A stretch of DNA of 64,000 nt from Oscillospiraceae bacterium (lineage in GTDB: Bacteria > Bacillota > Clostridia > Oscillospirales > CAG-272): NCBI GenBank assembly GCA_015064555.1, contig SVRZ01000006.1, forward strand, positions 1-64,000. The letters are read 5' to 3'. Below the pieces are notes generated by a model that was given only the letters and a program-made list of their open reading frames with translations, did not search any database and was not told the origin of the DNA. The position numbers and the translations under genes were made by a program. Shown in pieces: positions 31,974 through 40,854 of this stretch. Numbering within the stretch: position 1 is the stretch's first letter; each line of letters begins with the position of its first letter.

Positions 31974-33149
31974 TCAAATCGAATTTAACGTATCCATAAC
32001 ATAATTTCCGAATTGCTCGCAGGTGGAGCCGGTATCTCTTCCCGTGATAGTGAGCTTCTTCTCCTCAAAGGAACAGATATCAAGAGCGCGCTCGAGCCTT
32101 TTGGATTCCTTGGCATAGCCTATATGGTCAAGGAGCATAACGCAGGCGCGGAGCATAGAGGATGGATCGGCATATATCGCTCTGCCCTCTCTTACCATGC
32201 GGGGCGCTGAGCCGTGGATCGCCTCGAACATAGCATATTTCTTTCCTATATTCGCGCAGCCCGCAGTTCCGACACCGCCCTGAAATTCCGCAGCCTCGTC
32301 GGATATGATATCTCCGTAGAGGTTGGGAAGCAGAAGCACCTGGAAATCGCGGCGGCGCTTCTTATCGACAAGCTTTGCCGTCATAATATCGGCATACCAC
32401 TCATCGGTGGTTATCTCGGGGTAAAGATCGGCTACCTTGTGGCAGTCCTCAAGGAAGTTGCCGTCGGTGGTCTTTATGACGTTTGCCTTAGTGACAAGCG
32501 ATACACGGGTCATACCGTTACGCCTCGCGTAGTCGTATGCCAGGCGGGCTATTCTGTCCGAGCCCTGCTTGGTTGTTATGGTGAAATCGACAGCCAGGTC
32601 CTCGGTGACGTTGAAGCCCGACGAGCCTACTGCATAGCCGCCCTCGGTGTTTTCTCTGAATATTACCCAGTTTATTCTCTCGTCGGGAACCTTAACCGGT
32701 CGTATGTTTGCAAAGAGGTCGAGTGCCTTTCTCATAGCAACGTTTGCCGATTCGATATTCGGCATACCGTCGCCCTTCTGGGGAGTGGTGGTAGGACCTT
32801 TAAGTATAACGTCACAGGAAAGAAGCATCTCCATAACGTCATCGGGAATTGCCTTGTTGCAGGCTATTCTGTTTTCTATAGTAAGTCCGTCTATGTTTAT
32901 AAACTTAACACGTCCACGTGCTTCCTCGTCCTTAAGAATGAATTTCAGCACTCTCGCCGCTTCCTTTGTTATAGTGGGGCCGATACCGTCACCGCCGCAG
33001 ATGCCTATCTTTATAGTATCGAGCGCGGCATAGTCGGTGAAATCTCCCTGCGCCTTCATGTTCTCAACGCGGACAAGCTGCTTTTCAAGTATAGCTCTGA
33101 ACTTTTCGCAGGCGAGCTCAAGATTTTCGTTGTAGCTGTTATTTTTCAT
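31974..33149 (-). CDS. icd: Isocitrate dehydrogenase (isocitrate/isopropylmalate family)
   Basis: 391 aa. Oxidative decarboxylation of isocitrate to 2-oxoglutarate. GGDGIGPTITKEAARVL near residue 52, the substrate motif NVAMRKALDLFANIRPVK, ENTEGGYAVGSSGF, and the metal-binding LLLPNLYGDIISDEAAEFQGG support the family. The Ser of ESANVAMRK corresponds to the substrate-binding position. Whether it uses NAD or NADP is not decided here. Last gene of the citrate-synthase operon, 15 nt after aconitase. With its upstream partners it makes glutamate precursor from oxaloacetate. Confidence 0.88.
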   Translation of the reverse strand: MKNNSYNENLELACEKFRAILEKQLVRVENMKAQGDFTDYAALDTIKIGICGGDGIGPTITKEAARVLKFILKDEEARGRVKFINIDGLTIENRIACNKAIPDDVMEMLLSCDVILKGPTTTPQKGDGMPNIESANVAMRKALDLFANIRPVKVPDERINWVIFRENTEGGYAVGSSGFNVTEDLAVDFTITTKQGSDRIARLAYDYARRNGMTRVSLVTKANVIKTTDGNFLEDCHKVADLYPEITTDEWYADIMTAKLVDKKRRRDFQVLLLPNLYGDIISDEAAEFQGGVGTAGCANIGKKYAMFEAIHGSAPRMVREGRAIYADPSSMLRACVMLLDHIGYAKESKRLERALDICSFEEKKLTITGRDTGSTCEQFGNYVMDTLNSI

Positions 33150-33164
33150 GATTTTCTTTTTCCT

Positions 33165-35096
33165 TTAAGTATTTAAATTAGCACGGGTATGATTGAGCAG
33201 TCCGCCTGCAAGAAGTATCTCGCGCTGTCTTTCGGTGAGTGAAAGATTGAGAAATATCTCTTTATCCCCGACACGTGCCGGTAGTCTGTCCGAGCCTTTC
33301 AGCAGAGATATCAGATCGGGTACAACGATTTCGTCACCCTCTGCGACAACGTCGTAATCATCCTCGTTTTCAAGCGTCAGAGGAAGTATGCCGAAGTTTA
33401 TAAGATTTGCGGCGTGTATTCTCGCAAAGCTCTTTGCTATCACGGCACGGATGCCGAGATAGAGAGGAACGAGCGCGGCATGCTCACGCGAGGAGCCTTG
33501 TCCGTAATTGTGACCTCCCAGTATTATTCCGCCTCCCTCGCGCTTTGCGCGCTCGGGGAAGTCGGGATCGCATACGGTGAAGCAGAATTCGGAGAGCTTC
33601 GGCACGTTCGAGCGATAGGGAAGTATTTTGGTGCCCGCAGGCATAATGTGGTCTGTTGTGATATTGTCCCCAACCTTCAGCACGATCCTTCCCGAGAGAA
33701 TTTCGTCCGGGCGAGGTCCTATGGGAATGGGTTTTATGTTAGGTCCTCTTTCGACCGCGGCATCGACTGCCGCCTCTTCGGAAAGAGGCATTTCTATAAG
33801 ATTATCATTTATGAGGAATTTATCCGGAAGGGTGATCGTGGGAGCCACGCCGAGCGTGCGCGGATCGGTGAATACTCCCGATATTGCCGATGCCGCGGCG
33901 GTTTCGGGAGAAACGAGATAGACGCTTGCATCCTTCGTGCCGCTCCTGCCGAGGAAATTACGGTTGAAGGTGCGAAGGCTGATGCCGCCCGTTCCGGGAG
34001 AAAAGCCCATACCTATACACGGTCCGCACGCGCATTCGAGTATTCTCGCTCCTGCGGCTATAAGATCGGCAAGAGCACCGCACTCGGCGAGCATCGTGTA
34101 TACCTGCTTTGAGCCGGGGGAGATGGAAAGGCTGACGTCCGGATGGACGGTCTTGCCCTTGAGCATCGCGGCTACCGTAAGAAGATCTCTGAGAGATGAA
34201 TTGGTGCATGAGCCTATGCATACCTGATTTATTTTCATACCGACAAGCTCAGATGCGCGCTTTACGTTATCGGGGGAGTGGGGGCAGGCGGCAAGCGGTT
34301 CGAGAGCCGAAAGATCAACCGTGTATTCGGCATCGTAGACTGCATCCTCGTCTGGAGAAAGCGGTATGTAATCCTGCTCTCTGCCCTCGGCACAGAGGAA
34401 GGCGCGTGTCGTTTCATCCGAGGGGAATACAGAGGTTGTCGCGCCGAGCTCTGCACCCATGTTTGTGATGGTAGCTCGCTGGGGTACCGAAAGAGATTTA
34501 ACGCCCTCTCCGCCGTATTCGATTATACTGCCGACACCGCCCTTTACCGAAAGCAGTCTGAGCACCTCGAGGATCACGTCCTTTGCACTCACGTACTCGC
34601 TGAGCTTGCCGATAAGGTTCACCCTTATCATTTTCGGCATCGTTATGTAGTATGCACCGCCTCCCATGGCAACTGCCACGTCAAGACCGCCCGCACCCAT
34701 GGCGAGCATTCCTATACCGCCTGCGGTGGGTGTGTGGCTGTCCGATCCGATAAGCGTCTTGCCGGGGGCAGAGAAGCGCTCGAGGTGGACCTGATGGCAG
34801 ATACCGTTACCCGGACGGGAGAATCTTATACCGTGCTTTGCCGCAACCGTCTGTATGTATCTGTGGTCGTCTGCATTCTCAAAGCCTGCCTGAAGCGTAT
34901 TATGGTCTATGTAAGCCACCGAGAGCTCGGTCTTTACACGGTCTATTCCCATAGCCTCAAGCTCGAGGTATGCCATAGTGCCCGTCGCATCCTGTGTGAG
35001 AGTCTGATCTATTCTGATTCCTATTTCCTCGCCGCGTACCATTTTTCCCGATACCAGGTGGGAGGATATTATTTTTTCGGCAATGGTGTATCCCAT
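33165..35096 (-). CDS. Aconitate hydratase (monomeric, about 640 aa type)
   Basis: 643 aa from the ATG at 35096, chosen because AAAGGAG lies directly upstream; the longer reading frame has no ribosome site. Interconverts citrate and isocitrate through a [4Fe-4S] cluster; cluster cysteines are in IGSCTNSSL and CACGPCIGMG. The core domains are followed by the swivel domain (about 475-640, ILGGHNYGQGSSREHAAL). The length fits the short bacterial aconitase shared with 3-isopropylmalate dehydratase-like enzymes. It sits between GntR and icd. Confidence 0.92.
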   Translation of the reverse strand: MGYTIAEKIISSHLVSGKMVRGEEIGIRIDQTLTQDATGTMAYLELEAMGIDRVKTELSVAYIDHNTLQAGFENADDHRYIQTVAAKHGIRFSRPGNGICHQVHLERFSAPGKTLIGSDSHTPTAGGIGMLAMGAGGLDVAVAMGGGAYYITMPKMIRVNLIGKLSEYVSAKDVILEVLRLLSVKGGVGSIIEYGGEGVKSLSVPQRATITNMGAELGATTSVFPSDETTRAFLCAEGREQDYIPLSPDEDAVYDAEYTVDLSALEPLAACPHSPDNVKRASELVGMKINQVCIGSCTNSSLRDLLTVAAMLKGKTVHPDVSLSISPGSKQVYTMLAECGALADLIAAGARILECACGPCIGMGFSPGTGGISLRTFNRNFLGRSGTKDASVYLVSPETAAASAISGVFTDPRTLGVAPTITLPDKFLINDNLIEMPLSEEAAVDAAVERGPNIKPIPIGPRPDEILSGRIVLKVGDNITTDHIMPAGTKILPYRSNVPKLSEFCFTVCDPDFPERAKREGGGIILGGHNYGQGSSREHAALVPLYLGIRAVIAKSFARIHAANLINFGILPLTLENEDDYDVVAEGDEIVVPDLISLLKGSDRLPARVGDKEIFLNLSLTERQREILLAGGLLNHTRANLNT

Positions 35097-35130
35097 ATTG
35101 CAGCTCCTTTGCCGCCGATTTTGGCGTCGT

Positions 35131-35787
35131 TTATATTTTCTTTGTTTGCGCCTTGAAGTTTTCAAGCGCGCGTCTTACGTGGATCTCGGTGAGCTTTTCC
35201 GCCTCATCGCCATCTCTGGCAAGAATGGCATCGAGTATCTCCCGATGCTCGCAGAGAGCCTCTCTTGCTCTTCGGATATTCGAGAGCGAAAAGCCGCGAT
35301 ATGCCTTTATATTATGGTGCAGCTCGCTGAGTATCCTGCAAAGATATCGGCTTCCCGCCGATTTGAAGATAATGCTGTGAAATTCCGAGTCCAGACGGCC
35401 GTTCATCTCGTCGTTGCTCTTTGTCAGATAAAATTCGGAGAGCTCAACGGTGGAGGTAAGCTCGCGGCGGTCATCCTCACTCATACGCTCTGCGGCGAGC
35501 CTTGCGGCAAGTCCCTCGAGCTTTATTCTTATTTCGTATATATCCTCGATATCATCCTTTGATATACCGAGTACGGTAGCACCCTTGTTTGCCTGAAGCT
35601 CAACGAGCCCCTCCTCTGCGAGCCTGTGAAGCGCGCCCCTGATGGGGGTACGGCTTGCATCCAGACGTTGTGATAAGGCTATCTCGCGGAGAACAGTGCC
35701 ACATTCGAGCTTTCCTGTCAGTATCTCCTCCTTGAGTGTTGCGTAAACCTTATCTTCGAGCGAAAGTGTTGCCGAGTCGATTATCAT
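35131..35787 (-). CDS. GntR-family regulator with FCD domain
   Basis: 218 aa. The N-terminal GntR winged helix (SLEDKVYATLKEEILTGKL, LSQRLDASRTPIRGALHRL, residues 8-70) precedes the all-helical FCD ligand domain (about 85-210) with metal-binding histidines (DSEFHSIIF, CEHREILDAI). FCD regulators bind organic acids such as citrate or lactate. Placed between citrate synthase (15 nt upstream) and aconitase (34 nt downstream), it is very likely the operon's own repressor, acting at the palindrome near 37276-37298. Confidence 0.92.
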   Translation of the reverse strand: MIIDSATLSLEDKVYATLKEEILTGKLECGTVLREIALSQRLDASRTPIRGALHRLAEEGLVELQANKGATVLGISKDDIEDIYEIRIKLEGLAARLAAERMSEDDRRELTSTVELSEFYLTKSNDEMNGRLDSEFHSIIFKSAGSRYLCRILSELHHNIKAYRGFSLSNIRRAREALCEHREILDAILARDGDEAEKLTEIHVRRALENFKAQTKKI

Positions 35788-35802
35788 AGTATATCCCTTC
35801 CT

Positions 35803-37173
35803 TTAACTGAAATATCCGTTGGAGAGTCTTGATGCTATTGTTACAAGCTCGTCATCACCCATGACGGTATTGCGTCCGTCCGCATAGGCATGGTCGATCT
35901 CTTTTTTCATAAGCTGAATAATGCCGTCGTGCTTCGTGAGCATTCTTTCACCCGTAAGACCGTAGTGTGTGTTCATCCAATATGCAATTCCCGCAAGGCC
36001 CGAGGTGTTTGATATTGAAACCTCCGCAGGGCGTGCAAGTATCTTTTCGGTATCGAAGATATTGTATATCTCTGCATCCTTCATAAGTCCGTCTGCGTGT
36101 ATTCCCGCGCGTGTCATATTGAAGCTTGAGCCGACGTAGGGAGTCATTGGCGGAATATCATAGTGAAGAACGTTTTTGTAGTATTCGGCTATCTCTGTAA
36201 TGACCGTCGGCTCCATACCGTCAAAGCTGCCTCTTAAGGATGCGTATTCTATTACCATAGCCTCAAGCGGAACGTTTCCTGTCCTCTCGCCTATTCCGAG
36301 CAACGAGCAGTTTACTGCCGATGCGCCGTAGAGCCATGCCGAGCTTGCGTTTGCGACCGCTTTGTAGAAGTCGTTGTGGCCGTGCCACTCAAGCATCTCC
36401 GAGGTAACGTCGGAATAGTGGTGCAGTCCGTAAACTATGCCGGGCACGCTTCGCGGAAGTGCAACTCCCGTGAAGGGTACGCCGTATCCCATAGTGTCGC
36501 ACATTCTGATCTTTACGGGGATGCCCGCCGAGCGCGAGAGCTCGGTCAGCTCGTTTACGAAGGGAACGACAAAGCCGTAGAAGTCGGCTCTTGTTATATC
36601 CTCGAGATGGCATCTCGGACGTATGCCTGCATCGAATGCCGAGTGCACTACCTTCAGGTAATGCTCAAGCGCCTGAGAGCGCGACATTCCGAGCTTTTTG
36701 AATATATGATAATCCGAGCAGGATACAAGGATACCCGTTTCCTTTATTCCGATATCACGAACGAGGGCGAAGTCCTCCTTCTTTGCTCTTATCCAGGTGG
36801 TTATCTCGGGAAACTTGTATCCGAGATCCATGCACATTTCGACAGCGCGGCGATCCTTCTCCGAGTAGACGAAGAACTCGCTCTGCCTTATAATTCCGTT
36901 CGGGCCTCCGAGTCTTGCAAGCATCTTATAAAGATCGAGAATCTCCTCGGAGGTATAGGGCGCGCGCGATTGCTGACCGTCGCGGAAGGTAGTATCTGTT
37001 ATCCATATCTCGGCAGGCATATTGAGAGGAACGCGTCTGTGGTTGAACGCGATCTTGGGTATCTCATCGTAGGGGTAGATATCCCTGTAGAGATTAGGCT
37101 CAGCTACGTCCTGAAGAGAATATTTGTACTGAGATTGCTCAAGCAAGTTGCTGTATGGGCTTTTGGTGATCAT
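35803..37173 (-). CDS. Re-type citrate synthase (HMGL-like family)
   Basis: 456 aa. Belongs to the isopropylmalate/homocitrate synthase fold: WITDTTFRDGQQSRAP (metal and substrate site near residue 57), HLEDITRADFYGF, and the metal ligand HGHNDF. The long N-terminal lead-in and the length match Re-citrate synthase as known in Clostridium kluyveri rather than LeuA (no C-terminal regulatory domain). The operon with aconitase and isocitrate dehydrogenase, and no Si-type citrate synthase in the window, supports citrate formation from acetyl-CoA and oxaloacetate. Homocitrate synthase is the main alternative. Confidence 0.82.
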   Translation of the reverse strand: MITKSPYSNLLEQSQYKYSLQDVAEPNLYRDIYPYDEIPKIAFNHRRVPLNMPAEIWITDTTFRDGQQSRAPYTSEEILDLYKMLARLGGPNGIIRQSEFFVYSEKDRRAVEMCMDLGYKFPEITTWIRAKKEDFALVRDIGIKETGILVSCSDYHIFKKLGMSRSQALEHYLKVVHSAFDAGIRPRCHLEDITRADFYGFVVPFVNELTELSRSAGIPVKIRMCDTMGYGVPFTGVALPRSVPGIVYGLHHYSDVTSEMLEWHGHNDFYKAVANASSAWLYGASAVNCSLLGIGERTGNVPLEAMVIEYASLRGSFDGMEPTVITEIAEYYKNVLHYDIPPMTPYVGSSFNMTRAGIHADGLMKDAEIYNIFDTEKILARPAEVSISNTSGLAGIAYWMNTHYGLTGERMLTKHDGIIQLMKKEIDHAYADGRNTVMGDDELVTIASRLSNGYFS

Positions 37174-37275
37174 ATGGTACCTCCTGTGTATTAGCCTCGG
37201 CGGCAGAATGCGCTGAGCGTAAAAACATCCCCGGGATAGCTTGCCCGCAGACGGTCTGCGCTCCTGCTTTTTACA

Positions 37276-37298
37276 AATTGTATTCTTGTATACAATTT
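37276..37298 (-). promoter_or_regulatory. GntR-type operator of the citrate operon
   Basis: AAATTGTAT (37276-37284) and ATACAATTT (37290-37298) are perfect inverted arms; an inner TTGTATACAA (37286-37295) is also self-complementary. TTGTATACAA-type sites are typical of FCD-domain GntR proteins. The site lies just downstream of the expected transcription start, ideal for repression by the GntR encoded in the operon. Confidence 0.65.
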
Positions 37299-37311
37299 AC
37301 ATTCTGCAAAA

Positions 37312-37340
37312 ATTATACTACATAATTTTGTATTTGTCAA
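37312..37340 (-). promoter_or_regulatory. Consensus promoter of the citrate operon
   Basis: Minus strand TTGACA (37340-37335), 17-nt spacer, TATAAT (37317-37312): a perfect consensus promoter, which fits control by repression. Confidence 0.85.
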
Positions 37341-37387
37341 TAGATTTTTATCAAATTGTAACTTTATTTCTTTTAAAGGATTATATA

Positions 37388-37416
37388 TTGAAAAAAGGAT
37401 TAAAATGATTTAATAT
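37388..37416 (+). promoter_or_regulatory. Promoter of cls
   Basis: TTGAAA (37388-37393), 17-nt spacer, TAATAT (37411-37416), giving a leader of about 100 nt. Confidence 0.6.
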
Positions 37417-37473
37417 TATCTTATAGGGAAAAAATTATCAGAAACCCTTCATCAAAGACTGTGACTTCATTGG

Positions 37474-37506
37474 GATCCGACGCTTCAAGGCGCGGATCTT
37501 TTTTTG
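37474..37506 (+). terminator. Leader terminator (possible attenuator) before cls
   Basis: GATCCGACGC (37474-37483) folds onto GCGCGGATC (37490-37498), followed by seven T. It lies between the cls promoter and its ribosome site, and no plus-strand gene precedes it, so a simple gene-end role is unlikely. Confidence 0.55.
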
Positions 37507-37524
37507 GTTGTTTGGGAGGTAAAA

Positions 37525-39084
37525 ATGAAAAGAATACTAAAGGTCCTTTTTTCAAGATATATGCTTTGCGCCGTCTTTATACTTGCCGAGGTACTCCTTC
37601 TTTCATACCTGGTATTTTATGCATATACCTATTCGCTTATATTCGTGCTTCTCAGCGCTATTGTGAACTTCAGCGTTCTGATAAGCCTTATAAACCGCGA
37701 CACCAATCCGGAATTTAAGCTGACCTGGCTGAGTGTCGTGACCTTCATCCCGGTGCTCGGGGGAATACTTTATCTCATATTTTATTCGCGCAAGCTCCGC
37801 AGGGGAGAGGCGAAATTCCTTGAAGATATGTATTCGGCGATCCTTGAAAACGAACAGAGCTGCGGAGAGCATGAGCGCTCGCTTTCCCGTCTTGCCGAGC
37901 TTTCTGCAATCTCGCGCCCCGATGCCGGATGCGCGCTTGCCCTGATGCGGGACGATGCCCTTTCCTGCCTGTATCACTCGTCGGGGCTTGAATATTATCC
38001 ATCAGGCGAGGAGCTTTACTCTGCTATGCTTGCTGAAATGGAGAGCGCGGAGAAATATATTTTCCTTGAGTATTTCATACTTTCCTCGGGCGTTATGTGG
38101 CGAAAGATAGAGGACGTGCTTGTGAGGAAGGCGGAGGAAGGCGTGGACGTCAGACTTCTTTATGATGACTTCGGCTCGATAGGTAAGCTTCCCAAGCGCT
38201 TTTGCCGCGATATGAGGCAGAAGGGGATCAAGTGTTATGCCTTCTCGAGAATAACGCCGACTCTTTCCTCATCCCATAATAATCGCGATCATCGGAAGAT
38301 ATGCATCGTGGACGGCAGAACTGCCTTCACGGGAGGTATGAACATTGCGGACGAGTATATAAATGAGCACATTCGCTTCGGGCATTGGAAGGACGGCGGA
38401 ATAAAGGTCGAGGGTGAGGCAGTCCGCGGCTTTGTCCGACTGTTTCTGGCGCTCTATGACCTGACACAGCGTAAAATGAGCGATTATAAGAGCCTGTTAC
38501 CTCCCGTGTCCGAGGTTGACGTGAAATCTGATGGAGGCTTTGTTATCCCATTCGGCTCCGGTCCTGCTCCTACCTATCCCGAGCCTGTGGGAAAAAATCT
38601 TCTTGTAAACGTCATATCCTCATCCGATTCCTACCTTTATATAACGACTCCCTACCTGATAATCGACTACGATATCACCGAGGCGCTTCGGAATGCGGCA
38701 AAAAGAGGAGTGGACGTCAGGATCATTACCCCCGGCATAGCCGATAAGCGGCTGATAAAGATAATGACAAAAAGCGCCTACCCTTATCTCATAAAGGCAG
38801 GCGTAAGAATATTCGAGTATACACCCGGCTTCATACATGAGAAAATGCTCGTGTCGGATGACAGGTGCGCGCTTGTCAGCACTATAAATATGGATTACCG
38901 CAGTCTTGTGCATCACTTTGAGGACGGAGTTATGATCTACGGAGATAGGGTGATCCCAAGGATGCGTGACAGCTTTCTGAAAACAGAAGGCGCATCCTCG
39001 GAGATAACTCCCCGGGATGCGCACCTTGGATTTGCAGAAAGGATATGCAGAGATCTTATAAGAGTATTTGCACCGCTTCTGTAG
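37525..39084 (+). CDS. cls: Cardiolipin synthase (phospholipase D family)
   Basis: 519 aa from the ATG at 37525 (GGGAGG upstream). Joins two phosphatidylglycerols to cardiolipin at the membrane. Two N-terminal membrane segments (about 10-65) precede two PLD domains. The HKD motifs are HRKICIVDGRTAF (first) and HEKMLVSDDRCAL (second); GGMNIADEY follows the first. It converges with the mgtC-like gene with a gap of two bases and no terminator between them. Confidence 0.93.
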   Translation: MKRILKVLFSRYMLCAVFILAEVLLLSYLVFYAYTYSLIFVLLSAIVNFSVLISLINRDTNPEFKLTWLSVVTFIPVLGGILYLIFYSRKLRRGEAKFLEDMYSAILENEQSCGEHERSLSRLAELSAISRPDAGCALALMRDDALSCLYHSSGLEYYPSGEELYSAMLAEMESAEKYIFLEYFILSSGVMWRKIEDVLVRKAEEGVDVRLLYDDFGSIGKLPKRFCRDMRQKGIKCYAFSRITPTLSSSHNNRDHRKICIVDGRTAFTGGMNIADEYINEHIRFGHWKDGGIKVEGEAVRGFVRLFLALYDLTQRKMSDYKSLLPPVSEVDVKSDGGFVIPFGSGPAPTYPEPVGKNLLVNVISSSDSYLYITTPYLIIDYDITEALRNAAKRGVDVRIITPGIADKRLIKIMTKSAYPYLIKAGVRIFEYTPGFIHEKMLVSDDRCALVSTINMDYRSLVHHFEDGVMIYGDRVIPRMRDSFLKTEGASSEITPRDAHLGFAERICRDLIRVFAPLL

Positions 39085-39086
39085 GA

Positions 39087-39827
39087 TCATAGCGACTCTA
39101 TTGCAAATATAACGTAATCAAGCTCCTGAAGCTTATCTACCACCTCATCGAGAACTACCTTATGCTTCTTGGATGAGATTATACTTACCTCGATGCCTAT
39201 GTTGCCCGTAATACCGCTTCTCGGAACGGTTACCTGAACGTCGTGTGCACGGTATGAATCCTTCATAAAGGTTATGAATTCATTGACCTTTTTATCCGAG
39301 TTTATCTCGGTGTAAACACCGAAGCTCAGGTGGTTTGCGTTTATTTTGCGCTCGAGCTTGTGAAGGACGAGGATAGTGAATACGGTTACCGCAAGCGCGA
39401 CAAGCGCACCCTCGTAGAAGCCCGCGCCGAGAGATATACCGATAGCGGCTGTAACCCAGAGTCCCGCCGCGGTGGTAAGACCGACTATCTGGAAACGGCC
39501 CTTGATCATTATTGATCCTACACCGAGGAAGCCTATGCCCGAAATAACCTGCGCGCTGACTCTGAGAGGATCGGAAACCGACACGTTCAGAAGATTTGCA
39601 AGAGCGGTGCTCGTAAAGATACCGAGCGTTGCTGTAAGGGCAGAGCCGAGACATACGAGCGTATGCGTTCTGAGTCCTGCCGCACGGCGCTGGCGGCCTC
39701 TCTCAAGACCTATCACCGCGCCGAAGAGCGCCGCGAGTATAAGTCTTATGATTACGGTTATTATGTTGAGATCACGCATGAATTTAATGAATTCAAGCGA
39801 TTCGTATGATTCTAAAATAGCACTCAT
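39087..39827 (-). CDS. MgtC/SapB-family membrane protein
   Basis: 246 aa. About four to five membrane segments (residues 20-160) with the family motifs AALFGAVIGLERGRQRRAAG and GIGFLGVGSIMIKG, then a cytoplasmic ACT-like domain (about 165-245). MgtC proteins affect magnesium homeostasis and ATP synthase activity; those of non-pathogens are poorly understood. The ribosome site is AGGAAAAGAT. A consensus promoter lies upstream. Confidence 0.92.
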   Translation of the reverse strand: MSAILESYESLEFIKFMRDLNIITVIIRLILAALFGAVIGLERGRQRRAAGLRTHTLVCLGSALTATLGIFTSTALANLLNVSVSDPLRVSAQVISGIGFLGVGSIMIKGRFQIVGLTTAAGLWVTAAIGISLGAGFYEGALVALAVTVFTILVLHKLERKINANHLSFGVYTEINSDKKVNEFITFMKDSYRAHDVQVTVPRSGITGNIGIEVSIISSKKHKVVLDEVVDKLQELDYVIFAIESL

Positions 39828-39862
39828 TTTATCTTTTCCTGTCTGTATGTTTTTGTATTAAT

Positions 39863-39891
39863 ATTATACAACGAAATGTTGATTTTGTCAA
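39863..39891 (-). promoter_or_regulatory. Promoter of the MgtC-like gene
   Basis: Minus strand TTGACA (39891-39886), 17-nt spacer, TATAAT (39868-39863): full consensus. Confidence 0.8.
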
Positions 39892-39919
39892 CATATATTA
39901 TAAAAATAACTAAAAAGAC

Positions 39920-39948
39920 TTGAAAATCGGAGAGAAAACTGCTATTAT
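39920..39948 (+). promoter_or_regulatory. Promoter of the HD-domain gene
   Basis: TTGAAA (39920-39925), 17-nt spacer, TATTAT (39943-39948); AAAGGAG precedes the ATG at 39981. Confidence 0.7.
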
Positions 39949-39980
39949 ATTTCTGTAAACGTTGAAAAAGGAGAACGAAG

Positions 39981-40640
39981 ATGATAAGCTATGACGTTAT
40001 AAGAAAAGATAGCGCCGTCAATGCCTATATAGCCGCCGCGGATTCTGCGCTTGCAGCCCTTGGATACACCGAGCACAATATACCGCATCTGACCACGGTT
40101 GCCGAGAGGGCGGCGGATATACTGAAGGGGCTCGGCTATGACGGGCACACGGTTGAGCTTGCGAGGATAGCGGGATATCTGCATGATATAGGAAATGTGG
40201 TGAACCGTGTCAATCACTCGCAGTCGGGAGCACTTATCGCCTTTGATATATTGAACAGATATAATATGCCTCCCGAGGATATAGCCGAAATCATTTCGGC
40301 TATCGGAAATCACGATGAGGGAACCGGCGTTCCGATAAGCCCTATCGCCGCCGCGCTCATCATAGCGGATAAGTCGGACGTAAGAAAATCGAGAGTCAGA
40401 AATCCCGATGCAAGAAGCTTTGATATCCATGACCGTGTAAACTTTTCGGTAATGGAATCGGCGTTAGCCCTCTCGCGTGATCGTTCTGAGATAACGCTCG
40501 TCCTCGCGGTCGATACCGCTGTGAGCCCTATTATGGATTATTTCGAGATATTCCTTGAGCGTATGAAATTATGCCGTGCCGCCGCTATACACCTCGGAAT
40601 TGCATTCCATCTTTTTATGAACGGTCAGCAGTTTGCATAA
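39981..40640 (+). CDS. HD-domain phosphohydrolase
   Basis: 219 aa, soluble. The HD metal-binding set is visible: His of HNIPHLTTVAERA (residues 33-45), GYLHDIGN with the HD pair near 70, and the later NHDE with an Asp. It probably hydrolyses a nucleotide or a phosphodiester; no partner domain helps to decide. It is monocistronic, with its own promoter and terminator. Confidence 0.85.
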   Translation: MISYDVIRKDSAVNAYIAAADSALAALGYTEHNIPHLTTVAERAADILKGLGYDGHTVELARIAGYLHDIGNVVNRVNHSQSGALIAFDILNRYNMPPEDIAEIISAIGNHDEGTGVPISPIAAALIIADKSDVRKSRVRNPDARSFDIHDRVNFSVMESALALSRDRSEITLVLAVDTAVSPIMDYFEIFLERMKLCRAAAIHLGIAFHLFMNGQQFA

Positions 40641-40726
40641 GGATGCGGCTTGCCTTGATGAAGGTGCTTGCGCATTCGGGGGCAGCTCGGTTTTTTTGAA
40701 CTTCAGCTACTCTCTTTTGATACAAT

Positions 40727-40776
40727 AAAGCACAGCCCGATTCGTTTGAAGCGGATCGGTGCTGTGTTTGCTTTTT
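40727..40776. terminator. Terminator after the HD gene
   Basis: AAAGCACAGC-CCGATTCG (40727-40744) pairs with CGGATCGG-TGCTGTGTTT (40752-40769) over two stems, followed by GCTTTTTTT. Confidence 0.75.
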
Positions 40777-40854
40777 TTGTCAGGCTACGCTCGGATCACT
40801 CGGCTGCTTTTCGTGTGCCGTTTACCGATCGCGGCCGAGCTTTTTTGCGAGATA

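Larger units (their letters stand above)
37174..37524. other. Divergent control region, citrate operon and cls
   Basis: About 350 bp without a gene. It contains the operator (37276-37298) and promoter (37312-37340, minus) of the citrate operon, then the cls promoter (37388-37416, plus) and a leader hairpin with T-run (37474-37506). Confidence 0.75.

Noticed and set aside
33414..35156. Plus-strand ORFs across the aconitase gene
   Set aside because: Shadows of the minus-strand gene with no independent evidence.
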